Program-made: the position numbers and the translations under genes
The notes under the pieces: generated by a model
What the model saw: the letters and a program-made list of their open reading frames with translations, nothing else
Database searches by the model: none
What the model was told of the DNA's origin: nothing
Shown here: piece after piece, positions 31,206-40,129 of the stretch
Numbering within the stretch: the stretch's first letter is position 1
Layout of the letters: each line of letters begins with the position of its first letter
Origin: Prorocentrum cordatum
Lineage: Eukaryota; Sar; Dinophyceae; Prorocentrales; Prorocentraceae
Assembly: GCA_963575745.1 (NCBI GenBank)
Contig: CAUYUJ010015282.1
Coordinates: 289,151 to 353,150, forward strand
Length of the DNA stretch: 64,000 nucleotides
Reading direction: 5' to 3'

Positions 31206-33233
31206 TCAGCGGGCCCGCGGATCCAGGCGCCACGTCGGCGCGCTCATCATCCAATAGGAAGCGCAGCCCATTGATACCACGTGCATGCCATTCCCCATGA
31301 GCAGCCGGCGATGGCTGAACGACACGGCGTTCAGGTCGTGAGGGTAGCATGTGATGGCAGATTTCGGGACCACGCCCGGAACCGGCCAGCCCATGGCGAT
31401 CCAGTATTCCTCTGGGACCAACAGCCGCTCCCTGACAAGGTCCCAAAGCAAGCTGCCCTTGGTCAGCCTAGGCATGCGGCTAATCCGCGTAGTGTCGAAG
31501 CCTTCGGTCACGTCCAAATTGACGATTGCGGCTGACACGCTCCAATCGAAGCAGTTCCCCGCATCGTCGATCTGACAATATCCTGAGTCGGCAGCGTTTC
31601 TCTTGGCGAACGTGAGCCGCTTCCGCTCGTGCGGCGTCAGCACGTCCTCCCATTTTGCATAGCCGACCTGGATGCCGAACAGACTGTTGCGCTCCAGGAT
31701 GCTGGCCATGCAAGCGTCTTGCAATTCCTGACTGCCCTGCAAGATCATGTCGAGGGAGTTGGGCTGGTTGATGCATTTCTCAAACGTTTCCCTAAGATCG
31801 CTGCTCACGACCTCCAGCGGAGATTCCAATATATTCGCCAAGACGAAGATGCCGAATTGGCGCTTCCCACTCGAGGGGAAACCAGCGTCGCAAGGGGCAA
31901 ACTCCATAAACTTCGCAGTGTACTTGGGGCTGAGAACGTTCAGCAGCAAGTCGGCGTTGAAGCCGGGCACGCACTCCTGCTGGATCGCGTCCGGCCCATA
32001 GTATCGGGTCGAATGCGCCCACACCAACCTTGCATGCGGCGCGCGGCAAATGCGCGCATCACGGGCCTGGGGCCCCGAACCCCGAACGTCGCCCCAGACA
32101 CCCAGCCAGACGCCAGACCCCCAGGCCCCAGGACCCGAGCCCCAGATCCGACTCGATAACTCGTGATGCTGCTCGGCGCAATGGCCGCGCGCCGCAAAGC
32201 CTCCGCCCTCCACACTCCGCCCTCCACCCTTCGCTCCCTGGCCGCATCGGGTACGTCGCAGGGTCAGACAAGCCCTTCTTTTTGCTCTGATTGAGGAGGC
32301 TCCATGGACAGCATGTGTCGCCAGCAATCTCCACCCAGGTCTCCTGCTCCTGGGGGTGCTCCGCTGACGTACTCGGCGCTCTTGGCGAGACCGGGCACTC
32401 CTTGCCGCAATTCGCGCACTCGCACTTCTCCCTCGATACGTTCGCAAGCGCAGTCGCGCATCAAGCCTCAGGCGGCCCTGACTGTGAAGGAGGTCTGAGG
32501 TCTGAGGTCTGAGACTGCCATGATTGGGCTGCCCGGGCAAGAGGCTGGGCAAAGCCAACCACGTGTCTGGGCTCTGGGCTTTCACAGTCATGGCCACCTG
32601 GGTCCGCGAGCGCCTACAGCCTACACTTACCAACGATGACCTGAAGGTGGCTTTCTCCAAGCGGTTGCAGATCGAGGTGCACATGTCGTGGCAGAGGCTT
32701 TGCGCCGCATCCTTGTAGATATCGAATGTGATCTCGCCTTGTTTCGCCTGTTGCAAGATAACAGCATTAGCCGCGAAGGTGGCATTGACGATGTGGTCCA
32801 GATACGCCCGGTCATCGTCGTGCAACCTATCCAGAATATCGCCGAAGATGTGCTGCGGCTTGTGAGGGCCAGACATGGGCGCAAGTAGATCCTGCTGGAC
32901 GTTGCCCTTGTCGCAGGCGAAGTGCACGCGCCAGCGGCGGCCATCGTGCCCGCAACTCTTCTTCGCGTGATCAAACGCCCTCCCAAGGGCAAAGCTGCCA
33001 GCGCAAGTCCCAGCATAACTTTCCGTAATCACGATGTTCTGGGAGGTGAAAGTAGACAGGTTGCGACGCGAATGGTGCCGCTCGCATTGCTCCAGGAGGC
33101 GGGGCCCCCACGTCAGTAGCTCGACCAAGTCGGCTTTCTGTCTTTGCAGGTTCACGGTTGTGCGAGACCGGCTGCGCCTCCTCTGCCGACCTGGACTGCG
33201 TCCGCTATCGCTCCCACGTTGGGTGGACAGCAT
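31206..33233 (-). CDS. Cytosine-5 DNA methyltransferase-like protein, three exons
   Basis: Exons 33233-32631, 32427-32255 and 32028-31206 join in phase (0, then 2/1) to 532 residues. C5 methyltransferases transfer a methyl group from S-adenosylmethionine to cytosine. Motifs in order: motif I ESYAGTCAGSFAL (residues 71-83, SAM binding); a Cys-rich CECANCGKEC segment (203-212); motif IV-like AGDTCCPWS with the candidate catalytic Cys (236-244); motif VI-like QECVPGF (Glu about 277); motif VIII-like GKRQFGIF (about 310); and a C-terminal LMGNGMHV (about 502-509), the motif X type. The PCQ-type motif is TCCPWS, so activity is uncertain. Intron 1 has a textbook GTAAGT donor. Such enzymes occur as host genes and inside retroelements in dinoflagellates; no RT or integrase lies next to this one. 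Confidence 0.7.
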   Translation of the reverse strand: MLSTQRGSDSGRSPGRQRRRSRSRTTVNLQRQKADLVELLTWGPRLLEQCERHHSRRNLSTFTSQNIVITESYAGTCAGSFALGRAFDHAKKSCGHDGRRWRVHFACDKGNVQQDLLAPMSGPHKPQHIFGDILDRLHDDDRAYLDHIVNATFAANAVILQQAKQGEITFDIYKDAAQSLCHDMCTSICNRLEKATFRSSLVSVGCRRSRTQVAMTVKAQSPDTWLALPSLLPGQPNHGSLRPQTSDLLHSQGRLRLDARLRLRTYRGRSASARIAARSARSRQERRVRQRSTPRSRRPGWRLLATHAVHGASSIRAKRRACLTLRRTRCGQGAKGGGRSVEGGGFAARGHCAEQHHELSSRIWGSGPGAWGSGVWLGVWGDVRGSGPQARDARICRAPHARLVWAHSTRYYGPDAIQQECVPGFNADLLLNVLSPKYTAKFMEFAPCDAGFPSSGKRQFGIFVLANILESPLEVVSSDLRETFEKCINQPNSLDMILQGSQELQDACMASILERNSLFGIQVGYAKWEDVLTPHERKRLTFAKRNAADSGYCQIDDAGNCFDWSVSAAIVNLDVTEGFDTTRISRMPRLTKGSLLWDLVRERLLVPEEYWIAMGWPVPGVVPKSAITCYPHDLNAVSFSHRRLLMGNGMHVVSMGCASYWMMSAPTWRLDPRAR
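32036..32195. repeat. Inverted repeat in DNMT-like intron 2
   Basis: Arms at 32036-32055 and 32176-32195 pair at 18 of 20 positions (GCGGCGCGCGGC core). They lie inside the intron at 32029-32254, close to its 3' splice site. The loop contains CAGACACCCAGCCAGACG-type short repeats. Confidence 0.65.
32471..32598. repeat. Inverted repeat in DNMT-like intron 1
   Basis: Arms at 32471-32490 and 32579-32598 pair at 17 of 20 positions around TTCACAGTCA. They lie inside the intron at 32428-32630. A GGTCTGA triple repeat sits in the loop (32492-32513). Confidence 0.6.
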
Positions 33234-33312
33234 GAGATATGGAACAGAAGTGATAGGGGGTGAGCGCCGGCCGCCGGCGCCGTCGCCAGCGTTTTGCGCG
33301 CGCAGATGCGCA

Positions 33313-33334
33313 CCTAAGCCAAAATGGGCTCATG
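33313..33334 (-). other. Weak DinoSL-like sequence upstream of the DNMT-like gene
   Basis: On the minus strand it reads ...GAGCCCATTTTGGCTTAGG, aligning to 16 of 21 core bases with one inserted C; CCATTTTGGCT is intact. It is 80 bases upstream of the ATG at 33233. Because the gene has introns, an old relic is possible but chance is not excluded. Confidence 0.3.
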
Positions 33335-34233
33335 CGATGACGGTGGTGATGCTGATGTGCTGATGTGCTGATGTTACGAATGGCGACTGGCGACGATAGC
33401 GACGATAGCGACGTTGACGGCGATCGGCGATCGCGCTGGCGCGCTGCGTGCTGGGAGCTGGCGATCACGACGGTGGCGACCCTAGGGACCTAGGGGCAGT
33501 GCATCGAAAACATGTTCGGCTAGTTGTCGGGGCGCCCGGGGACCCCCTGGCCCCTGGGGCCGCGCATCGAAAACATTGGAGCGCGCGGGTGTCTGGGGAA
33601 CCGGGAACCTCACACCTCACGCCCTCATCCGTCCTCCGCTTGCTCCCCCTCCTTGTCCGTCTCCTCCGCGTTCCCGCCTCCTCCCGCCCCCCCCTCCCCT
33701 CTCCCCTCCCACTCCCCCTTCTCCCACCTCTCTCCCCTCTCCCCCTTGCCCCTTGCCCCCATTGGGGGCGGTGGCGACCAGGACCGGCATCTTATGTTAG
33801 CCGATTGAAGTGCAACGATAAACGATAACCCCTCCAGCTGGATCGAAAATCTGGGACGCCGCAGCCAGGGCCCGCCGAGTTCGCGGCGTCGATCGTCGAT
33901 AACAAAGCATGTCTGAGACGACCTCGCGGCGAAGTCAAATCGCGACTCGAGCGACCCGTCAGTCGACGAGCAGTTGCCCAGGGCCCAGGGCCCAGGGCCC
34001 CAGAGCTTGTGCTAAGTGCGGGTTGCGGGGGCCCGACCGCCCGACCCGATAACTCATCAGCCCCGTCCGCTCGCGAGAGAGGCGAGTGACGAAAGCGAGT
34101 CCTCCTGGGGGGTAGCCGACGCGCCCACAGATGTCGGCGCAGGCGCAGCCGATGCTGAAGCAGCAGGTCCCGATGATGCCGATGTTGCGCCTGGGCGGGG
34201 CGGGGCGCGGGGCCCTCCCTCTCTCTTTTTTTG

Positions 34234-34320
<87 letters not shown>

Positions 34321-34955
34321 TCTCTATTTCTCGACCCTGGCCCCCCCGCCTGCACACGCATATGGTTCACAGTATGTTTTCCATGATATTTCCCTGCGCG
34401 TGCCTGTATGAAAATATATGCCTGCGTAACATAAATGCAGGCAATCATAATCACGCATACATGTATGCATACTTTTTGCACGAACGCACGTACACGTATC
34501 GATCTACAACCATGCATACCGCACTCTTGTTCGCTGCGCGCCAGGAGTAGGCCATGTGCCTGATCCCTAATATCAAGCACGGATTGCCAGATAGACCGCC
34601 CCGAACAAGCACGCAAGAAAACGCAACATCACAATTCACCATGTTGCGAGCCCGGGGCGCCTGATGTACCCTCCTCACACGACGGGGGCGCGTCGGCGGC
34701 GGCGCGCTCTCATCGTTGTCGACGGCGATGACCTCGCCGGCCCCCCAAGCCCCAAGCCTCAAGCCAGAAGCCCATCCCCGCAAACGCGGTGATCACGTGA
34801 TCCCGCGTTCCGGGTTGCCTCAATAGCTTCGTCGGTCGTCGGTCACTCGCTAGCTGACTCTTAATCCTAGCTTCCGAACTCCCTGGCCCCCTAGCTCCCT
34901 CCTGGCCTCCTGGACTCCAGGCGAGACTCGGCCCCCCGCTCCCCGCCCCAAAGAC
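33335..34955. other. Intergenic region with a (TC)n microsatellite
   Basis: Contents: GCGACGATA repeats (33385-33420); GCATCGAAAACAT twice (33500 and 33567); C/T-rich DNA (33630-33760); a TC dinucleotide array at about 34239-34316; and AT-richer sequence with many ATGCATAC-like motifs (34370-34520). No gene is supported. Confidence 0.6.
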
Positions 34956-35430
34956 CAAGTTCTTCTGATCTTGCCCCAGTGGAAGCATGGGCGCCGGCTG
35001 CGTCATCTCCTCCATACGGCCAGCAGGAATTATCGGGAAGCCCTCCTCGTCGATGGGTAGCGCGCCATCGGGATCTTCGTCTCGGGCCAACATCTCACGT
35101 TGGCTCGCCTGGAGATCCGCCCAGGCATCGTCTGCGTTCTCGGCGTGGAACGAGCGTGCGGTAACCTCGCCACCCCCCGCGAACTCTGGCGGCGTCGAAG
35201 GGATACGAGTTAGTGTCCCGTTTGGCAGGGATTCGGTTGGCGTCCGCGGAATGATAGTGGGTGTCCCGTTTGGCAGGAATTCGGTTGGCGTCGGCGGAAT
35301 GATAGTGGGACCCCTGACTCGCTCGCCTGTCACCACCGCGTCGCCCCCACTAGCGGAGCCATCTCTGCCGGGCGGGGTCTGGATGAGCCGCTGACTGGGC
35401 TGGATCTGGACGAGCTGGCTGACGCGCCCG
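34956..35430 (-). CDS. Exon with a 16-residue tandem repeat, unknown protein
   Basis: A minus-strand frame runs from about 35430 to a GT donor at 34955. It encodes QLVQIQPSQRLIQTPPGRDG, then a 48-bp tandem (35213-35310) reading TPTIIPRTPTESLPNG about 2.5 times, then DDAWADLQASQREMLARDED, DEEGFPIIPAGRMEEM and GQDQKNL. The composition looks like a disordered linker of a larger protein. The acceptor is not resolved and no adjoining exon was identified. I do not recognise the family. Confidence 0.4.
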
Positions 35431-36359
35431 CAGCCTCCCCTCCCCCCTCCCCCTTCTCCCCTCTCGCATCTCGCCCTCCCTTCCCTCAGCCCCCAAGCTC
35501 AGCTGCCCCTCTCAGCTACGCGCGACGCATGCCGCTCTCTCGAATATCCACCGGCGGCCAGCGGAGCCCCCCATGCCATGCACCATGCATTAAGCAACGG
35601 TAAACACGCATCACCAAATTCAGACTTGCACCAATCACGAGCCACGAGCCCTGCGTCGCCGATGCCGCAGTCAGCCCTCCGCTCGCCCAATGCACAAATG
35701 CAAAATGCCGCTCACTCCACCCCTCCCCCTTCCCCCCTGCCCCGCCGTTGCATGACGTCGGGAGTTGACAGCTGGCACGCATCACCCAGAAGGCCTCCAT
35801 TGGTCGTCGGCCCTCGCCTGACCCCGACATGCGCAGGCAGTTGTGGCGCCCTGCGCCCTGTTCCCTGTTCTTTGAGCCCAGGGCCTCGGATGTCGGATGG
35901 ACAACTTGTGTATGATGTGCGAACATATATACACAACAGCGCACGTTCGCATGCGTACACATGTATATTGTATATGTATGTTAATGTGTAGATGTGTATA
36001 CCCATGCATATATGAGCCACGCACGGTTGTGCATATGTATGCACCGAAATGAATGATACCCCCCGTGCGCGCGCGTGGCCGGTGGCCGGTCGAAGGGCTC
36101 GGTTTCTGGCGGCGATGCTCCCATTTCACTCCCCGCCACTCGCACTCTCGCACCCGGAGGGCGCGTCGACCCCGCAACCGCCCCTCGCTCTTATCTGCAG
36201 GGGGGGCGTGCTGCGCGCGTATACATGCACTGCCCCAATGCTCACGGGCACTTCGCGCCTGGCGGAGTCGAGAAACGGACGTCGCAGCGATTGCAGCGAC
36301 ATCGTGGAGGAGGAGGAGGCGGAGGAGGAAGAGGAGGAGGAGGAGGAGGATCTCCTTCG
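35431..36359. other. Mixed intergenic sequence, no gene seen
   Basis: C-rich block (35440-35475), then moderately AT-rich DNA with ATGTATATTG motifs (35925-36030), then a GGA triplet patch (36306-36350). Open frames exist on both strands but none shows protein-like composition. Confidence 0.45.
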
Positions 36360-37430
36360 GCCTTTCGGCCTTCATCGGCTTCGGGCTTCGGTCGGCTCCG
36401 CGGCGGCCCCCGGCGGTCCGGCGGCCTCCTGGCGGGCTCTTTCGGCTTCTACCGGCCCCGTGGCGGCCTGTGACGGCTTCGTTTGGCCTCTGGCCGCCTC
36501 CTGGCGGTCGCTCTCGGCCTCTGGCGGCATCCTGGCGGCCTCCTTCTCGGCCTGTGGCGAGGTCTTGGCAGTCTCCATCGGCCTCTGGCGAAGTCCTGGT
36601 GGCCTCCCTCGGCCTCTGGCGGCCTCCTTCGGCCTCTGGCGAAGTCCTGGCGGCCTCTTTCGGCCTCTGGCGAAGTCCTGGTGGCCTCTCTCGGCCTCTG
36701 GCGGCCTCTGGCGAGGTCCTGGCGGCCTCTTTCGACCTCTTGACGGCCTCCGGCGGCCTCCAGAGCCCAAACTGGCCTCCTGGCAGCCTCTGGCGGCCTC
36801 CAGGCGGCCCCCAGGACCCCCAGCCGAGGTCTGGACCCTGAATCGGGCACCGGAGGCCGACATCGGGAACGAATCGGGGAGGTTCCGGGCACCCCCCCTG
36901 GCAGATTCGGGCACCGGAGGCCGACATCGGGAACGAATCGGGCAGGTTCCGGGCACCCGTTGGGGTCGGGGGGCCAGCTGGCACTCAGGAGGCCGACTGG
37001 GACCTCAGTTTGGGGCCCAGACGCCGCCAGGAGGCCAGGGGAGGCCGCCAGGAGGCCAAGGGAGGCCGCCAGGACCTCGCCAGAGGCCGAAGGAGGCCGC
37101 CAGAGGCCGAGAGAGGCCACCAGGACCTCGCCAGAGGCCGATGGAGGCCGCCAAGACCTCGCCAGAGGCGGGGGGGGGCCGCCAGGAGGCCGAAGGAGGC
37201 CGTCAGGATCTCACCAGACGCCGAAAGAGGCCGCCAGGACCTCGCCAGAGGCCGACAGAGGGCGACAGGAGGCCGCCAAGAGGCCGCCAGCAGCCGAAAG
37301 AGGCCACCGAGAAGCTACCTGAGGCCACGAGAGGCCGCCATGGGGCCGATAGAGGCCGATGGAGGCCGCCGCCAGAAGCCCACCGCCCACCGGGGGCCGA
37401 CAGAGAGCGCCTGGAGCCGGGCCGATAGAA
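36360..37430. repeat. ~1-kb foldback of CGGCCTCTGGCG repeats
   Basis: The left arm (about 36440-36830) is a tandem of GGCCTCTGGCGAAGTCCTGG-type units. The right arm (about 37020-37400) is the reverse complement (CCAGGACCTCGCCAGAGGCC). The centre (36842-36957) holds two direct copies of a 52-bp sequence spaced 63 bp apart (CACCGGAGGCCGACATCGGG core). Long open frames cross it on both strands as a consequence of the repeat. Confidence 0.8.
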
Positions 37431-38780
37431 ACCGATGGAAGCCGATGGGGCCCGACAGAAGCCCCAGGAGGCCCATGGAGGATGAGAAGGAAGAGGATGA
37501 CGACGCAGGTGATACGGTGGAGGGAGAGGACGAGGATGGGCGAGGTGCAGGAGGAGGGGGTGGAGGAGGAGGCGGCGCTGGAACAAGAGGGAGGAGGGAA
37601 GAGGAGGATTGACGAGTACCCCCCCGACGCGCCTCCTGCCTCCTGCTCGCGACGATGCTGCCCATGCCCTCTCCCCTCTCCCCTCTCCCTACCCCCTATC
37701 CCCGCCCCCGCCCCCCGCCCCTCTCCCACGCATCCCTTCATTCCTCACCCCCCCGTCGCTGGCCGCCGGGCAGCTGCCTAGTCCGAGCCCGACGACTCCG
37801 ACGAGGAGCTGCTCGAGGATGATCCGCTCTCGGCGGCGCCCTCGGCGCCCTCGTCGCCGGTGACGTCGCCGCCCGGGCCCTCGGCGGGGGGGGCGCGGCA
37901 TGGGGCAGCGACGAGGGGGCGGAGGGAGGAGGGATGAGGGAAGAGGGAGGAGGGAGAGGGATGGAGAGAGGGAGAGAGGAGGGATGAGGGATGAGGGATG
38001 AGGGAGGGAGAGAGGAGGGATGGAGAGAGGAGGGATGTAGAGAGGAGGGAGGAGGGAGGAGGGATGGAGAGAGGAGGGATGAGGGATGAGGGGGGAGGGA
38101 GGGAGGAAGGAGGCAAAGGGGCAAGAGGCAGAGCAGACGTCTGGAGGGTACATCCCCAAATGCTTTGCACTGTTTTGCCACCTTGAGCGCTCGAGATTAC
38201 GTGACCTCCGGTCTTGGTCGCCGCTGCCGTCGCCGCGGCGGGGGAAGGAAGGGCAGCTCCTGGAGCATGTTGGGTGGCGGGGGCTGCCTGGGCCTACTGG
38301 GGCCTAGGGCTTCTTTGTACTCGTCAAGAGTCATAGTTTTCCTATCCTTCCCCGCTCCTGCAAGTGGTGGTCTGCCATGCGAGGAGCCCCCCTCTTTCTC
38401 CCTCCCCCTCCTCCCCCCCCCCCCTCCCCCATCCTCCTCCCTGCCCCTCCGCCGGTAAGGGCCCGGCCCGTAAGGCCGTTCAGCAGACCGCTCGTTCGTT
38501 CGTTCGTTCGTCTCTCGCTCTTTTGCGCCTTGTCCTTTTCCCCGCCCCCCGCCTCCTTCCCGACCTCCTGATTCAGTTTCCTCGCACCTCGCCGAGACCC
38601 GCTGCGGCGACGGGCCGGGGGCACTGCGACGGAGAACGAGGAGCGAACAGGAGCCCTAAGATGTATGGAGGGGCCGATATGACGCTACATCGGCGTCTCC
38701 TGAATTGCAAGTGTGTTTGTTGTTTTCACTCCCTCAGCGTTCGAGTGCAGCACCTGCACTTGTAGTTATTGCGTGCTTGC
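37431..38780. repeat. Low-complexity region, no gene seen
   Basis: GGA/GAG repeats (37490-37600), C/T-rich DNA (37660-37740), a long GAGGGAGGAGGGATG tandem (37920-38110), G/C mix, C/T-rich DNA (38395-38450) and a CGTT tetranucleotide patch (38490-38508). Confidence 0.6.
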
Positions 38781-39045
38781 TGCCGACGGGCAGCGATCAG
38801 CTAACTAGGCGGGTCCGTGCACCTGTATAACCACTCGATCTTCCACCGCGGAGGCCTCGCGGAAGCCTCCGAAAGCCTAGTTGCAGTCACGCTGCCGTGG
38901 CAAAAAAAAACTCGGGATGAAGTGCCAGCGATGAGCTCACTAGGCGGGCCCTTGCACCTATATAATCACTCGGCTTCCCACCCGCGGAGACCTCGTGGCC
39001 TCCGAAAGCCGAGCCGCCTTCACACTGCGCAGCAACTCCCGCACA
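38781..39045. repeat. Direct duplication of a ~115-bp unit
   Basis: CAGCGATCAGCTAACTAGG...TGCACCTGTATAACCACTCG (from 38790) recurs as CAGCGATGAGCTCACTAGG...TGCACCTATATAATCACTCG (from 38928). Both copies continue through GCGGAGRCCTCG and CCTCCGAAAGCC. An A9 run lies between them. The spacing is about 138 bp. Confidence 0.7.
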
Positions 39046-39067
39046 GTGCAACAAGTGCAAAGTGTCC

Positions 39068-40129
39068 CTAATTCAAATCATCACATACACTCTGCATCTT
39101 CTGTGCAGTCTCGTCCAGAGCACGCAGCCTCTCCAGCGCCCCGTTGCACGTGACGTAGTACCACCTCCCATCGTAGATCATCCGATTGTTCGCCATCTCG
39201 TCCCCGTCCGGGTAGCTAGCCTTGTCGTCGTCGTCGTCGCGTCGTCGTCCCTCGTCGTCGTCGTCGTCGTCGTCGTCGTTCGCCGTCGCCATCGCCGTCG
39301 CCGTCGCCGTCGCCGTCGTCGTCGTCGTCGTCTTGCATTGCTTCACCTCAATTATGTCCGCCGTCACTTTCAAGTTCAGCTTCTTGGGGTCGTTCACGTT
39401 CACCGTGATCGTGTCGAAGCCGCTCGCCCAGATCTGCTTCAGGTCCTCCACGACGGCGCGCATGCGCCCCATGCTGATGGCCCCGTAATCAGCCACGAAG
39501 ACGGGCGTCCAGTGGTTGAGCGGCTCGATGTAGACCAGCACCTGGATCAAGTTCGCCGTGTCCTTCGGCGCCTCGTAGCTCCACGTGAGGCGATGGTCGA
39601 TGGGCCGCCAGGGCGCGGCGCCGCCGTCGCCGCCGTCGCAGCCCTCGGGAAGGTCCTCGGCGTCCTCCGTGTAAGCGATGAGCCAGGTGAGGTAGTACAC
39701 GTCGTCTTCATCTCCTAACGCGTTCCCGCGCGCCGTCTCCGCCGAACGCTTGTAGATCATCGAGTCCTTGCCGCGGAACATGCCGAGCCTGTCCGTAAGC
39801 TCCGCGCGGATGGTTGCGACGTCCACGCGGCGCTCCTGGCCGCGCACCTTGGCCGCCGCCGTGGCCGAGAAGCCAACGGTCGTGGGCTTCGGCACGTCGA
39901 TCTTGACCCACGTCTTCGCCTGCGGCACGCACGCGCGCATCGTGCAGTAGCCCTCGCGCAGCTGGGGGCTGGAGTCCCAGGAGCGGCCCGTGTCGATCTT
40001 GACCTCGTCGTTCCTCTTGTCCTTGGCGGCGTTGGGCTTGGCCAAGGCCGAGGCGTTGGCGCTGGCGCTGGCGCCGGCGGCGCGCGCGCTGGCGCTGGCG
40101 GCGGCGCCGCGCGGGGGGGTCGTAGTCAT
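39068..40129 (-). CDS. Intact 353-residue protein, function unknown
   Basis: A single uninterrupted minus-strand frame from ATG at 40129. The Ala/Ser-rich N-terminus (about 45 residues) looks disordered. A globular region follows: GRSWDSSPQLREGYCTMRAC, then KTWVKIDVPKPTTVGFSA, then RVDVATIRAELTDRLGMF, then HRLTWSYEAPKDTANLIQVL and WTPVFVADYGAISMGRM. Near the C-terminus a GTC/GCC triplet array (39236-39345) encodes poly-Thr/Ala and poly-Asp before a conserved-looking tail (MIYDGRWYYVTCNGALERL). The array could instead be an intron that happens to stay open. I do not recognise the family. No intron is needed, which fits a recycled cDNA, but the only leader-like sequence (near 40290) is too weak to use. 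Confidence 0.6.
   Translation of the reverse strand: MTTTPPRGAAASASARAAGASASANASALAKPNAAKDKRNDEVKIDTGRSWDSSPQLREGYCTMRACVPQAKTWVKIDVPKPTTVGFSATAAAKVRGQERRVDVATIRAELTDRLGMFRGKDSMIYKRSAETARGNALGDEDDVYYLTWLIAYTEDAEDLPEGCDGGDGGAAPWRPIDHRLTWSYEAPKDTANLIQVLVYIEPLNHWTPVFVADYGAISMGRMRAVVEDLKQIWASGFDTITVNVNDPKKLNLKVTADIIEVKQCKTTTTTTATATATAMATANDDDDDDDDEGRRRDDDDDKASYPDGDEMANNRMIYDGRWYYVTCNGALERLRALDETAQKMQSVCDDLN

Noticed and set aside
36049-37428. 459-codon plus-strand and 400-codon minus-strand frames
   Set aside because: They coincide with the foldback of a tandem repeat and have repeat-unit composition.
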